Assembly: GCA_009774765.1 (NCBI GenBank)
Contig: VSOK01000011.1
Span: 1 to 56,962, forward strand
Reading direction: 5' to 3'
Source: Bacteroidales bacterium
GTDB lineage: Bacteria > Bacteroidota > Bacteroidia > Bacteroidales > UBA932
Length of the DNA: 56,962 bases
Below are positions 35,401 through 43,406 of the stretch, one piece after another (the first letter of the stretch is position 1; each line of letters begins with the position of its first letter). Both the position numbers and the translations under genes were made by a program. The notes beneath the pieces were generated by a model that was not told the DNA's origin, made no database searches, and was given only the letters and a program-made list of their open reading frames with translations.

Positions 35401-36337
35401 CGTGCATATCACGGCACATCGTATATATACCGTTGCTGTACAGATAGTTCTTGTTGTCACTCTCCGTATTTATCAGCAGTTCTACAGTCCCGTCGTTCAG
35501 GTCCAAAGTATATATTCCACCACCATCGGCGCCTGCCGCATAGACACATTCCGAGATTTCCAGGATCGCCCGTACCGGATAGTTGAAAGACTGCTGCACG
35601 GATCCGATACGAGAGACTTCACGAGTGTCCAGGTCCATCTTGAGCAAACCGTCATTGAAGGTGCCTATCAGAAGAAGTCCACTCTGCTGCGCGACGCACA
35701 GGCTCTGAATGTTCCGGTTTTCCAACCCATCTACGGTCTCTATCCGGGCACTGCCCCCCCCGATCACTTTCAGTCCTGAAGTCGTTGCAACATAAAGAGC
35801 ACTATCCGATTCCGCTATATCATTGACATAGACATCTGTAATTATGGGAGTCACTCCTCCTTCCTTATCATAGGAGAACAGTCCCTGGGCCATTCCAAGC
35901 AGATTCTCGCCGCTGTCGCTCCGAAAGATCCTATTCAGCCTGACATCACCGGACTCGGCATCGCCCACTTTGGCGACATGGTCAAAACGGTCATATACCT
36001 CGGAATAGAGATATATGCGGCCGGTATTGTCATAGGCCCATAACTCTTCAAGGCCGTCATAATAAAGCTGAATAACCCTCCCGGCCATATCCCCGTAATA
36101 GAGATCGCCCGGAAGGGTATAGTTCGTTATCTGGTTTCCGTTGTATCTGTCAACTCCGGACTTCGTGCTTATCCAGATCGCCCCGTTCCGGTCTTCCAGA
36201 ATGGAAAAGACCCGAAGACCGCTCAAGCCGTCCGACAATCCAAGATGCCTGACTTCCGTTATCGGAGCAACGGAAGCATAGCCCATCCTGGAAGACAGAA
36301 TCAAGACAGCCGCAAGGACAAATCTAAACACTCTCAT
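32426..36337 (-). CDS. Hybrid two-component system sensor/regulator (HTCS)
   Basis: One-protein sensor kinase and transcription factor of 1,303 residues that detects a glucan oligomer in the periplasm and activates the neighbouring operon. In order: signal peptide, two seven-blade propellers (repeated GLWISTxxG/GVSVF-type blades, about 30-640), a Y_Y_Y domain (about 655-740), a membrane segment (WNTVWAWLAYTALALLIIGFAF), a HisKA domain with phospho-acceptor His804 (TAHDIRTP), an ATPase domain (DNGIGIP, GTGFGLLQVK), a receiver domain with Asp1100 (LSDVVMPD) and an AraC-type helix-turn-helix at the C-terminus. The ATG at 36337 fits the signal peptide. A G8 tract at 35754-35761 is in frame. Confidence 0.96.
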   Translation of the reverse strand: MRVFRFVLAAVLILSSRMGYASVAPITEVRHLGLSDGLSGLRVFSILEDRNGAIWISTKSGVDRYNGNQITNYTLPGDLYYGDMAGRVIQLYYDGLEELWAYDNTGRIYLYSEVYDRFDHVAKVGDAESGDVRLNRIFRSDSGENLLGMAQGLFSYDKEGGVTPIITDVYVNDIAESDSALYVATTSGLKVIGGGSARIETVDGLENRNIQSLCVAQQSGLLLIGTFNDGLLKMDLDTREVSRIGSVQQSFNYPVRAILEISECVYAAGADGGGIYTLDLNDGTVELLINTESDNKNYLYSNGIYTMCRDMHGNVWVGSYTGGVTLIGFVKAPLEHIVHERGNTRSIANNNVNAIAENVNGDIWYATDCGVSVFRQGSGQWFHRLSGSVGVTLCPSGDGNVLLGTYGAGIFMLDKDGNVVRHIDQQSGGLTSNYIFSIEQDRDGDYWVGAIDGKLMLLDSDGVLKCKYDVGQVLSVEILEGTEVAASTANGFYVIEKMTGEIRHYASTHEQQNQNLSTYIIPMLFNGDGTVWLGTEGGGLNLYDMGERKVRRAYRMSDGLPSNDIYGIQQDTLGRLWISTGNGISVIADSTVSSINYIVGKGSEYNKSASAVLSGGDFVFGSTAGAVRFSPYHFDVVDYSAPLRISGFSLDAVDEAKRERLVPYVHDGLKSGKLLLDYDCNSFTVSFEAINIRYSDDISYRYFLEGYDNGWSELTDMGVARYKNVAPGKYTLFIRSVRWGDNRIIDEASLSVRILQPWWNTVWAWLAYTALALLIIGFAFRYKWNMLQKRYDQDKIRFFINTAHDIRTPVTLIMSPLEELLKEENLSSNALYLAEIAKQNVGKLNSIATQLLDFEKFESGQRRLELVTVDLCEILRDEVGCFLDVCAKKGIELTLSLPDAPACIAGDGHLLEQLFDNLMSNACKYTRPGGFVKVSVSVTRKQVTVDISDNGIGIPQKGRKHIFTDVYRAKNARDSQEAGTGFGLLQVKRIVKMLDGTVRFTSTEGEGTTFTVAFRHIFDEPVPFSRKTSAGSSLEEVMLSDAFGVEKREGHTILIVDDNDDMRNYLRKAFSKDFNVAVAHSATEASVYLGKNYPDLILSDVVMPDLHGDDFCRMVKSNPDTAGIPVILLTANSDHESVVTGLQKGADDYITKPFSMEILKLKVKGMIENRNNLREGLLRHAIDNMEPGNLHVADVEASESDRDFVAKVTDVVVRNMDDMDFSIDQLCQEMAMSRTLFYGRLKSLTGKAPQEFIRILRLNKAAELLKQGIPVIEVSEMVGFVNVKYFSTLFKKHFGVQPSKYCQ

Positions 36338-36341
36338 TGCG

Positions 36342-36349
36342 CAAAGATA
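36342..36349 (-). promoter_or_regulatory. -7 box directly before the HTCS start codon
   Basis: TATCTTTG on the minus strand ends only 4 bases before the ATG at 36337. If used, transcription would begin at or next to the start codon, giving a leaderless or nearly leaderless mRNA. No matching -33 box is present. Confidence 0.4.
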
Positions 36350-36559
36350 GGAAATCACTCAAAAATTCCCATCAGGCAACTTCATTTATTTCTTCAGCAA
36401 GCTATATTCGGCAAGGAGTCCAGCAAACACGGCATTCCGATTTATAAAATTTAATCCATTTTCTTGAATGCAATTTGCTGAAATGGCGATGTTTTTTTTG
36501 CACGTATTTTGCATTGGAGAGGTCCGCACAAATTTGCATAATTAAGAAATCAGATTATC

Positions 36560-36994
36560 ATGAAAAGAATTTTTACATTTTTAGTATGCCTTTCGGCTTT
36601 CTTTGTTATTGCATCAGCGGACGACAGGCCCGTGACATTCGAGCAGCTTCCGGCTGAAGCCAAGAGTTTCATAAATGACAATTACAAAGGAGTAAAAATC
36701 ATGTACTCGACAAAAGACGATGATTTTTTCAGACCTGACTACAATGTTATGCTGACAAACGGCATTCTTCTGGAGTTCAACTACTCCGGCAGTCTTAAGA
36801 AAATAGAGGCAAAGAAAGGGAGCATATCAAAGTCTCTCATCCCTGAAGGGATAAAGGATGTTGTAGAGCAGCATTACCCGGGTGCGGAATACCTTGAATA
36901 TGAAATCGGAAAGAGGACTTACGATGTGAAGCTTTCAAACCGTCTTGAACTCAAATTTGACAAGAGTTTCCATATAATCGAAGTTGACGACTGA
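36560..36994 (+). CDS. PepSY-like periplasmic protein
   Basis: Small exported protein of 144 residues with a signal peptide (residues 1-20, ending ASA). The mature part has two similar halves of the PepSY-like (DUF2874-type) fold: VTFEQLPAEAKSFINDNYKGVKIMY near residue 25 and LIPEGIKDVVEQHYPGAEYLEYEI near residue 90. Each is followed by beta strands (DYNVMLTNGILLEFNYSG; TYDVKLSNRLELKFDKS). Such proteins occur in many copies in Bacteroidales and bind or inhibit unknown partners in the periplasm. It is monocistronic, followed by a hairpin terminator, and divergent from the HTCS gene. Confidence 0.88.
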   Translation: MKRIFTFLVCLSAFFVIASADDRPVTFEQLPAEAKSFINDNYKGVKIMYSTKDDDFFRPDYNVMLTNGILLEFNYSGSLKKIEAKKGSISKSLIPEGIKDVVEQHYPGAEYLEYEIGKRTYDVKLSNRLELKFDKSFHIIEVDD

Positions 36995-37020
36995 TATGGC
37001 CATAAGGGCAAACATCTGAG

Positions 37021-37039
37021 GTGATTTTCACAAAATCAC
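37021..37039. other. Perfect 8-bp stem-loop after the PepSY-like gene
   Basis: GTGATTTT and AAAATCAC flank CAC. No T tract follows. It may stabilise the 3' end of the PepSY-like mRNA together with the terminator that follows. Confidence 0.5.
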
Positions 37040-37049
37040 AGGAACACAG

Positions 37050-37081
37050 GGACTGGACGATGAAAATCGGACCAGTCCTTT
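37050..37081 (+). terminator. Probable terminator of the PepSY-like gene
   Basis: GGACTGG (37050-37056) pairs with CCAGTCC (37072-37078), followed by a short TTT. The weak T tract makes it a moderate candidate. Confidence 0.55.
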
Positions 37082-37094
37082 GAGTATTCTTGCT

Positions 37095-37119
37095 ATATAT
37101 GTACTGACAGTACATATAT
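37095..37119. promoter_or_regulatory. Perfect 10-bp inverted repeat upstream of pepP-like gene
   Basis: ATATATGTAC (37095-37104) and GTACATATAT (37110-37119) flank TGACA. It lies 36 bases upstream of the first of two promoter copies and could be an operator. Confidence 0.5.
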
Positions 37120-37130
37120 TACACTAACGC

Positions 37131-37182
37131 CTCGGCATAGTCCAAGCAAGCTTGACTCTGCTCTCGACTTTGACTATATTTG
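37131..37182 (+). promoter_or_regulatory. Duplicated promoter module, copy 1
   Basis: CTTG (37151-37154), 20 bases, TATATTTG (37175-37182). The last 26 bases are identical to those of copy 2. Immediately upstream is the inverted repeat CAAGC-AA-GCTTG, which overlaps the -33 box. The unit begins with CTCGGCA, as does copy 2. Confidence 0.6.
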
Positions 37183-37209
37183 AGCTTACGCTCATATATA
37201 CGTTTTGGT

Positions 37210-37262
37210 CTCGGCAGAATCAAAGTAAACTTTGCTTCTGCTCTCGACTTTGACTATATTTG
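37210..37262 (+). promoter_or_regulatory. Duplicated promoter module, copy 2 (main promoter)
   Basis: TTTG (37231-37234), exactly 20 bases, TATATTTG (37255-37262), a full match to the Bacteroidota consensus. The inverted repeat CAAAGT-AA-ACTTTG (37221-37234) overlaps the -33 box. Transcription would start near 37268, so the coding start must be the ATG at 37284 rather than the one at 37260. Confidence 0.75.
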
Positions 37263-37283
37263 TACAGAGAAAAAACAGATATT

Positions 37284-38732
37284 ATGTTTGAGACAGATGT
37301 TTATATCAGAAGACGCCGCGTCCTGCTGGAAAAGATGGCAGACACAGCAGCGGAAGGGAAAAGAGGAATAGCACTTTTCATCGGCAATGCGGACGCTCCG
37401 CAGAATTATCGCGGGAATGACTATAAATTCAGGCAGGAAAGCTCTTTCCTGTATTTCTGGGGAATTGATGAACCAGGCTTTGCCGCGACAATCGATCTGG
37501 ACAACGGGGAGGAATGCCTGTACGGCAATGATGTGGACATCGATGATATCATCTGGATGGGACCGCAGCCGAGCGTAAGCTCGAAGGCGGCACGCATAGG
37601 AGCCGGGAAATCGGCTCCTGCTGCGGTCCTTGACACATTCATCTCACATTCGGTATCACAGGGCAGGACGATACATTTCTTGCCTGCATCAAGATACTAC
37701 AACACGATGAAAATCTCATCTCTGCTCGGCATCCCGGCAGAAGACGTAAGGAAAACAGCACCTGCAGCCGGCCGAGGCAAAGCCGCATCCGCTTCAGAAG
37801 AACTCGTCAAGGCAGTGGTTTCAATGAGGCTGATCAAGGAGGAATGCGAAATAGAGGAAATAGACAAAGCCTGTGAAATCGGATATCTGATGCACACCGA
37901 AGCAAGAAAAGGATGCAAGCCGGGAGCAAAAGAACAGGATATAGTAGGAAGAATGGAAGGAGTAACCCTCTCCAAAGGATGGGGAGTCTCATTCACCACC
38001 ATCCTCTCACAGAACGGAGAAACCCTTCACAACCACAGCCATCACCAGATCATCACCCCTGGAAGGCTGCTTCTTGTCGATGCAGGAGCTGAAAGCAACA
38101 CACACTATGCTTCCGACTTCACAAGGACCTATCCTTGCAGCGGCAAATTCACACAAAAGCAAAGGGACATCTACGATATAGTGGAAAGCTGCAATGAACT
38201 TGCATTCCAGATGGCAAAACCGGGGATAACCTACAGGGACGTACATATTGCAACTGCAAGACAGATGCTGGAAGGCCTCAAATCACTCGGACTTGTCAAC
38301 GGAGACACGGACACGATGGTGTCAGAAGGCATAGCGGGACTTTTCCAGCCGCATGGGTTAGGACACAATATGGGTATAGACGTGCACGATATGGAAGATC
38401 TCGGAGAAAACTATGTAGGATATGACGAAGACCAGACAAGAGCGTCACAGCTCGGACTGGGCAGCCTCAGGATGGCACGCAGACTCCGTCCAGGACATGT
38501 CATTACAGACGAACCAGGAATATATTTCATACCTGCGCTGATCGCCGACTGGAAAAAGAACGGCACAGACAAAGGTATGGTGAATTATCAGAAACTTGAA
38601 GAATATTACGACTTTGGAGGCATACGCCTTGAGGACGATGTCCTAATTACCGCTGACGGAGCACGCAGGCTCGGTCCTCACCGCCTTCCGATAAAGGCCG
38701 ATGATATAGAAGAGGCTATGCGGACCGAATGA
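37284..38732 (+). CDS. Aminopeptidase P family protein (M24)
   Basis: Metallopeptidase of 482 residues that removes N-terminal residues preceding proline, cytoplasmic. The N-terminal creatinase-like domain (GIALFIGNADAPQNYRGNDYKFRQESSFLYFWG) is followed by the pita-bread domain. All five metal ligands are visible: D266, D278, H357 (FQPHGLGHNMG), E410 (TDEPGIYF) and E450 (IRLEDDVLIT), the pattern for two Mn ions. The start at 37284 is fixed by the promoter, whose -7 box ends at 37262. It converges on the methyltransferase gene with a 12-base gap and is probably transcribed alone. Confidence 0.94.
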   Translation: MFETDVYIRRRRVLLEKMADTAAEGKRGIALFIGNADAPQNYRGNDYKFRQESSFLYFWGIDEPGFAATIDLDNGEECLYGNDVDIDDIIWMGPQPSVSSKAARIGAGKSAPAAVLDTFISHSVSQGRTIHFLPASRYYNTMKISSLLGIPAEDVRKTAPAAGRGKAASASEELVKAVVSMRLIKEECEIEEIDKACEIGYLMHTEARKGCKPGAKEQDIVGRMEGVTLSKGWGVSFTTILSQNGETLHNHSHHQIITPGRLLLVDAGAESNTHYASDFTRTYPCSGKFTQKQRDIYDIVESCNELAFQMAKPGITYRDVHIATARQMLEGLKSLGLVNGDTDTMVSEGIAGLFQPHGLGHNMGIDVHDMEDLGENYVGYDEDQTRASQLGLGSLRMARRLRPGHVITDEPGIYFIPALIADWKKNGTDKGMVNYQKLEEYYDFGGIRLEDDVLITADGARRLGPHRLPIKADDIEEAMRTE

Positions 38733-38744
38733 CAGAAGCAGACA

Positions 38745-39680
38745 TCATCTCGACATCCTGACAAAAACACTGAGAGGAAGATTCTTTCCGTAGTTGTCGT
38801 GAAGGACAAGTTCTCCGCAATCAATGCTCTTATATCCCGTCTTGACACAGAACGCCTCCTTGACCAGAGTTTCCCCAAGAACAGCAGAATATCCGTTGGA
38901 ATACAGATTGAGGACGAGAAAGCTGTCCACAGGGGCGAGTATTGAACTCACGCATTTGAGCATATCGTACAGACACTCGTCAAGCTTCCACTTCTCACCG
39001 TCAGGACCGTGCCCGTATGCAGGAGGGTCAAGGATAATGCCCTGATAGACATTCCCTCTTTTCGCTTCTCTCCGGGCAAACTTGAGCGCGTCTTCCACAA
39101 CCCATCTTATGTTGTCCAGGCAACTTATTTCCATATTGTTTCTCGCCCATGTAACCACCTGCCTGACGGAATCAAGATGAGTGACATCAGCTCCTGCAGC
39201 CTTGGCGGCCAGCGATGCTGCACCGGTATATGCAAAAAGATTCAGGACCTTAGGTCTTGGTGCACCTGTCTCTTTGGCTTTTCCGACCAGCTCCGACGTC
39301 TGCCTGTATATATATTCCCAGTTTGACGACTGTTCAGGAAAGACTCCGACATGCTTGAATGAGGTCAGCCCCAACCTGAGGGAAAAATCCAGACCGGGCT
39401 GCCCGCCCCTGTAGCGGATCACCCACTGGTCATCCATCTTCCGGTTCCTCTCCCAGGTACCGCTGTCCTCTTTTCCGGCCTTTCCGAAACCGGCTCCTGG
39501 CCTGAACCTCGTATGCACAAGACGGGACCATTCGGCATCAGACAGACTCTTGTCCCAGAGAGCCTTGGGCTCGGGACGCGACATATAGTATTTTCCGAAA
39601 CGTTCCAGCTTTTCAAAATTACCGGAATCTATCAGTTCGTAATCTTTCCAGAAATCTCCAGGGGATTCAATGGTCATCAT
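38745..39680 (-). CDS. Class I SAM-dependent methyltransferase, RlmI-like
   Basis: RNA methyltransferase-type protein of 311 residues from the ATG at 39680. The SAM site is VLNLFAYTGAASLAAKAAGADVTHLD in one stretch near residues 168-193, and the catalytic or base-binding loop is ILDPPAYGHG. This layout is that of the RlmI/RlmK group, which methylates 23S rRNA cytosines. It lacks an N-terminal PUA domain of the full RlmI type. It lies 45 bases after DUF456 in the same direction and is probably part of the GT117-DUF456 unit. The exact target is inferred. Confidence 0.85.
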   Translation of the reverse strand: MMTIESPGDFWKDYELIDSGNFEKLERFGKYYMSRPEPKALWDKSLSDAEWSRLVHTRFRPGAGFGKAGKEDSGTWERNRKMDDQWVIRYRGGQPGLDFSLRLGLTSFKHVGVFPEQSSNWEYIYRQTSELVGKAKETGAPRPKVLNLFAYTGAASLAAKAAGADVTHLDSVRQVVTWARNNMEISCLDNIRWVVEDALKFARREAKRGNVYQGIILDPPAYGHGPDGEKWKLDECLYDMLKCVSSILAPVDSFLVLNLYSNGYSAVLGETLVKEAFCVKTGYKSIDCGELVLHDNYGKNLPLSVFVRMSR

Positions 39681-39725
39681 TCCAACAGTTAAAAAGATTT
39701 TTCCTCCCAAACACTCACAGCCATT

Positions 39726-40214
39726 CTACAGATAGACTATGATATAATAAAACATCACACAAGTCGTAATGAGTTTCAGCCCGGTACCGGTCAGGAAACC
39801 TAAAAAAGAACCTATTGCCGACTTCAAGGCTCCTCCGGCACTTTTGCTGGCATATATCAGCTCCGCCAGGAAAGCTCCTATGAACGAACCCACAATCATT
39901 CCTACAGGCGGGACTATAAGTCCGATCAGAAGACCTGCCATAGCTCCTCTTGAAGCATACTTGCTTCCTCCTGTCAGCCTCGTGAAATACATCGGCACAA
40001 GATAGTCGATGACCGAGACCGCTATAACTATTCCAAGCCATACCAGAAGCAACGTAAGGGACATACTGCTGCCGGCCTTGTCTGTTCCGCCCCAGAAATA
40101 CAACAGCAGAAGACCTGTCCAGCTTATAGGAGGTCCCGGAATGACCGGAAGCACACTTCCGACAATGCCGGCTATACCAGCGATTACGGCAAGGATTGAA
40201 ACCACTATATCCAT
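39726..40214 (-). CDS. DUF456 membrane protein
   Basis: Integral membrane protein of 162 residues with about four to five hydrophobic segments. Segments VLPVIPGPPISWTGLLLLYF, KYASRGAMAGLLIGLIVPPVGMIVG and ALKSAIGSFLGFLTGTGLKLITT, including the Gly-rich glycine-zipper-like helices, are characteristic of DUF456. Its function is not known. Its start codon overlaps the stop codon of the GT117 gene (TGATG), so the two are translationally coupled. Confidence 0.88.
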   Translation of the reverse strand: MDIVVSILAVIAGIAGIVGSVLPVIPGPPISWTGLLLLYFWGGTDKAGSSMSLTLLLVWLGIVIAVSVIDYLVPMYFTRLTGGSKYASRGAMAGLLIGLIVPPVGMIVGSFIGAFLAELIYASKSAGGALKSAIGSFLGFLTGTGLKLITTCVMFYYIIVYL

Positions 40215-43200
40215 CACTGCATATTTTTAACGAGAGCGGAAAGAGCATCTTCTATCTCGGCAGCCCTGTCCGCATTGTCATTCTGCTTGAGAACATCCGC
40301 AACGTAGAATATGTATCTGCAGGTCTCCTCAAAATTAGAGCGTGCATAATCATAATATTGCAGATAGAACCTCGCCGACACCATCAGTTCATCCACGAAC
40401 CTGTCAGCCAGTTCAAGACCCTTGTCCGGTGCACCGTTACCATAATAAAGAGCTATCATCTCCAGCACGTTGCGCTCGTTGATAAATCCGAGATATGACA
40501 TATCAAGAGGATATATCGAATCAGGCACGCACTCCTGACATTTGTCAAGCAGCTCTATCGCCCTGTCCGGATGTCCGGCCTTCATCATCTCCTTGGCGGC
40601 ATTGACAAACAGGCCTCTCTGCGACATCACTCCGCAGAATGTATAAAGATTCTGATAGTCAACAAAATAGTCGGTACGTTTAAGTGCATCCCACGTATAT
40701 ACTTCATTCATCTTATGATAGATGTCATCCGGATCCGCAAAACCGATCTCCGTCTGTCTGGTCCTGTTTTTTACCGGCACCAGCTTGCTTGAAAAGCCTT
40801 CATACATAAGGTACTCCTTGATGCCGACATTAAGGTCGCCTCCCAGATTAAGGAAATTTATAGGTCTGTCCCACTGATAGTTGGAAAGCAGATCAAGCAT
40901 AAAAAGCTCAGGCTTGCTCACATAATCCTTATCCTTTGAAATTGTCAGTACAATCTCGTCCGGAATCATATCCGCATATTTTTCCGGAAGGATACCGTAT
41001 TTTATGACATTCTCCTTGTTGACAGGAACACTTATCCTGCGGGACATTATATAATCAACCTTGCGTCCGCTGCTCAGAGGCAGCTTTGCCTCTGGATGCT
41101 TGAACACATCCATCACGGTTGAAATAGGAATGACAGCATCACGCGTATCATAGATATAGATAAACTCATTCGTGCCATAGAGATACTGCTCAAGTCCGAC
41201 TGTAAGAGGCAGAGGAGCAGACTCGTTGCAGGCGTATTTCATCTGGTCGATATGCCAGTCCGTGCCAAGAAGGGACGTATTGCAGATTCTGACATCAGTA
41301 CGGACTCCCTCAACTTCCTGGGCATACCACAACGGGAATGTGTCATTGTCTCCGTGCGTGATAAGTATGCCGTTCTCCCCTACCGAATTGAGGTAGTTCT
41401 TTGCCATCTCCACAGCAGTTCTCCTGTTGCTCCTGTCGTGGTCATCCCAGTTCTGCTGAGCCATAAGCACAGGCACCCCGAGACAAAGGACGGAAACAGC
41501 AGAAGCCGCAATGTACCTCGACGAAGCAGGCATAGCAGGCTTCCTGTCAAGGAAACGCCATACAACAGAACATATCGCAAGCACTGCAAGTCCTATCCAT
41601 ATTGAAAACGCATAGAAAGAACCGGCATAGGCATAATCCCTCTCACGCACCTGGTAAGGAGGCTGGTTTAGATATATCACAATGGCGATACCAGTCATGA
41701 AAAACAGAAGGAAAGTAACCCAAGTACCTCTTTTGTCGCGCGAGAACTGGAAAAATATACCTATGATTCCGAGCAGAAGCGGAAGCATATAATAATGGTT
41801 CTTGCCTTTGTTTTCCTTGAGATATGCCGGAGCATCGCTCTGGTCTCCAAGCCTGAACTCATCGATAAAGGATATGCCTGATTCCCAGTTGCCCTGGAAC
41901 AGGTCTCCCGGAGACGGGCTGTGGATTTCATTCTGCCGGCCGGCAAAATTCCACATGAAATATCTCCAGTACATCCAGTTGAGCTGATAGTCGAAGAAGA
42001 AAGTAAGGTTGTCTATGAAAGTCGGCTTCTTATGCTGCGCGCCGCGGACCGGTTTTCCCCTTCCGTTCATATATGATTCATAGAAATCCTCATATCGTCC
42101 GTCAGGACTCGTCGCCCACATACGCGGAAACAGCATCTTGCCCTCTGACTTATATTTCACATTCATCTGGCCGTCAGCCTTGATATATTTCTTTCCTACA
42201 GGTGCCCAGTATTTCGGCACCTCTATTTCATACGGAGCATCAAAATACTGCCCGTAGACAAGAGGATTGCTTCCATACTGCTCACGTCCGAGATAACGGA
42301 CCAGAGTAAAAGGATTGTCAGGCTGGTATTCGTTGGTAGGAGTCTTTGCCGCGGACCTTATGACAACGACAGAGAATATGGAAAATCCTATAACAATGAC
42401 AGTCAGGCACAAAAGCATAGAATTGGCAAGCACCTTCTTTCTTTTCATTGTCTCAAAAAGCCCCCAGAAGCATCCTGCGAGCAATGCCAGCACAAAGAAA
42501 ATCGCTCCTGAGTTGAACGGAAGCCCGAGCACATTGACAAAGAAAAGGTCAACGTATGCGGCCGATTTGGGAAGATAAGGGATGATTCCGAAAAGCACGA
42601 CACATAGAATCACGCAAGAAACGGCAAAAATCTTTACATTCTCCCAAAATGAATAATGTCCTCCGTCACGCTTTCTGTAATAGAACAGGTACACAAGAGC
42701 AGGAATCGTAAGAAGGTTAAGCAGATGCACTCCTATCGAAAGTCCCATCAGAAACGAGATGAGCACAATCCAGCGGTTTGCATACGGTTCGTCAGCCTGC
42801 TCATACCATTTTGTCATCGCCCAGAAAACGACTGCGGTAAAAAGGGACGACATCGCATAAACCTCACCTTCAACGGCAGAAAACCAGAAAGTATCCGAAA
42901 AGCAATATGCGAGAGAGCCGACAATTCCCGAACCATATATGGCTATGGCCTGGGCTGCCGTATATGTTCCATCCTGCCCCACGGTCACAAGACGCTTGGC
43001 AAGAAAAACAATCGTCAGATACAGGAAAAATATCGTAAATGCCGAACACAGCGCGCTCATAGCGTTGACGGCCACGGCTGCGTGCATATTGTCGGCAAAC
43101 ATCGTAAAGAAACGTGCAATAAGCTGGAAGACAGGGTTTCCAGGAGGATGCCCCACTTCAAGTTTATATGAAGATGCTATGAACTCGCCACAATCCCAGA

Positions 43201-43303
43201 ATGATGCAGTCGGTTCAATCGTCAAAAGATAGGTCACGGCAGACACTGCAAGTACAGCCACAGCCGAAACTCTATTCCAAAGATTGAATTTTCTTTTATC
43301 CAT
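40214..43303 (-). CDS. DUF2723 (GT117) protein O-mannosyltransferase-like membrane protein
   Basis: Polytopic glycosyltransferase of 1,029 residues. Residues 10-340 and 480-620 contain about a dozen membrane helices, with the GT-C type acidic motif in the first loop (PTASFWDCGEFIASSYKLEVGHPPG in part; the key residues are D and E near 35-40) and VGHPPGNPVFQLIARF. A periplasmic middle and a C-terminal tetratricopeptide-like part (about 900-1029: AAKEMMKAGHPDRAIELLDKC) follow. GT117 proteins are linked to the phylum-wide O-glycosylation of exported proteins. It is first of a coupled unit with DUF456. Confidence 0.92.
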   Translation of the reverse strand: MDKRKFNLWNRVSAVAVLAVSAVTYLLTIEPTASFWDCGEFIASSYKLEVGHPPGNPVFQLIARFFTMFADNMHAAVAVNAMSALCSAFTIFFLYLTIVFLAKRLVTVGQDGTYTAAQAIAIYGSGIVGSLAYCFSDTFWFSAVEGEVYAMSSLFTAVVFWAMTKWYEQADEPYANRWIVLISFLMGLSIGVHLLNLLTIPALVYLFYYRKRDGGHYSFWENVKIFAVSCVILCVVLFGIIPYLPKSAAYVDLFFVNVLGLPFNSGAIFFVLALLAGCFWGLFETMKRKKVLANSMLLCLTVIVIGFSIFSVVVIRSAAKTPTNEYQPDNPFTLVRYLGREQYGSNPLVYGQYFDAPYEIEVPKYWAPVGKKYIKADGQMNVKYKSEGKMLFPRMWATSPDGRYEDFYESYMNGRGKPVRGAQHKKPTFIDNLTFFFDYQLNWMYWRYFMWNFAGRQNEIHSPSPGDLFQGNWESGISFIDEFRLGDQSDAPAYLKENKGKNHYYMLPLLLGIIGIFFQFSRDKRGTWVTFLLFFMTGIAIVIYLNQPPYQVRERDYAYAGSFYAFSIWIGLAVLAICSVVWRFLDRKPAMPASSRYIAASAVSVLCLGVPVLMAQQNWDDHDRSNRRTAVEMAKNYLNSVGENGILITHGDNDTFPLWYAQEVEGVRTDVRICNTSLLGTDWHIDQMKYACNESAPLPLTVGLEQYLYGTNEFIYIYDTRDAVIPISTVMDVFKHPEAKLPLSSGRKVDYIMSRRISVPVNKENVIKYGILPEKYADMIPDEIVLTISKDKDYVSKPELFMLDLLSNYQWDRPINFLNLGGDLNVGIKEYLMYEGFSSKLVPVKNRTRQTEIGFADPDDIYHKMNEVYTWDALKRTDYFVDYQNLYTFCGVMSQRGLFVNAAKEMMKAGHPDRAIELLDKCQECVPDSIYPLDMSYLGFINERNVLEMIALYYGNGAPDKGLELADRFVDELMVSARFYLQYYDYARSNFEETCRYIFYVADVLKQNDNADRAAEIEDALSALVKNMQ

Positions 43304-43327
43304 AATTTTCTCTTGTCTTCAAACGGG

Positions 43328-43335
43328 CAAATATA
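43328..43335 (-). promoter_or_regulatory. -7 box of the GT117 unit
   Basis: TATATTTG on the minus strand, 24 bases before the start codon at 43303. The opposite -7 box for the SUI1 operon lies at 43380-43387, so this 103-base gap is a divergent promoter region. Confidence 0.5.
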
Positions 43336-43379
43336 CAAATAGAATACTTAGAAACGATAAAAATTTTTAAACAGTTTCT

Positions 43380-43387
43380 TATCTTTG
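43380..43387 (+). promoter_or_regulatory. -7 box of the SUI1-ubiE operon
   Basis: TATCTTTG matches TAnnTTTG, 19 bases before the SUI1 start. No -33 TTTG is present. Confidence 0.45.
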
Positions 43388-43406
43388 CAAAAATTATTAT
43401 TCCCAG

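Noticed and set aside
39715..40248. 177-codon minus-strand frame over DUF456
   Set aside because: It is in another frame of the clear DUF456 gene and rich in Cys, Arg and Ser, as expected of a shadow frame.
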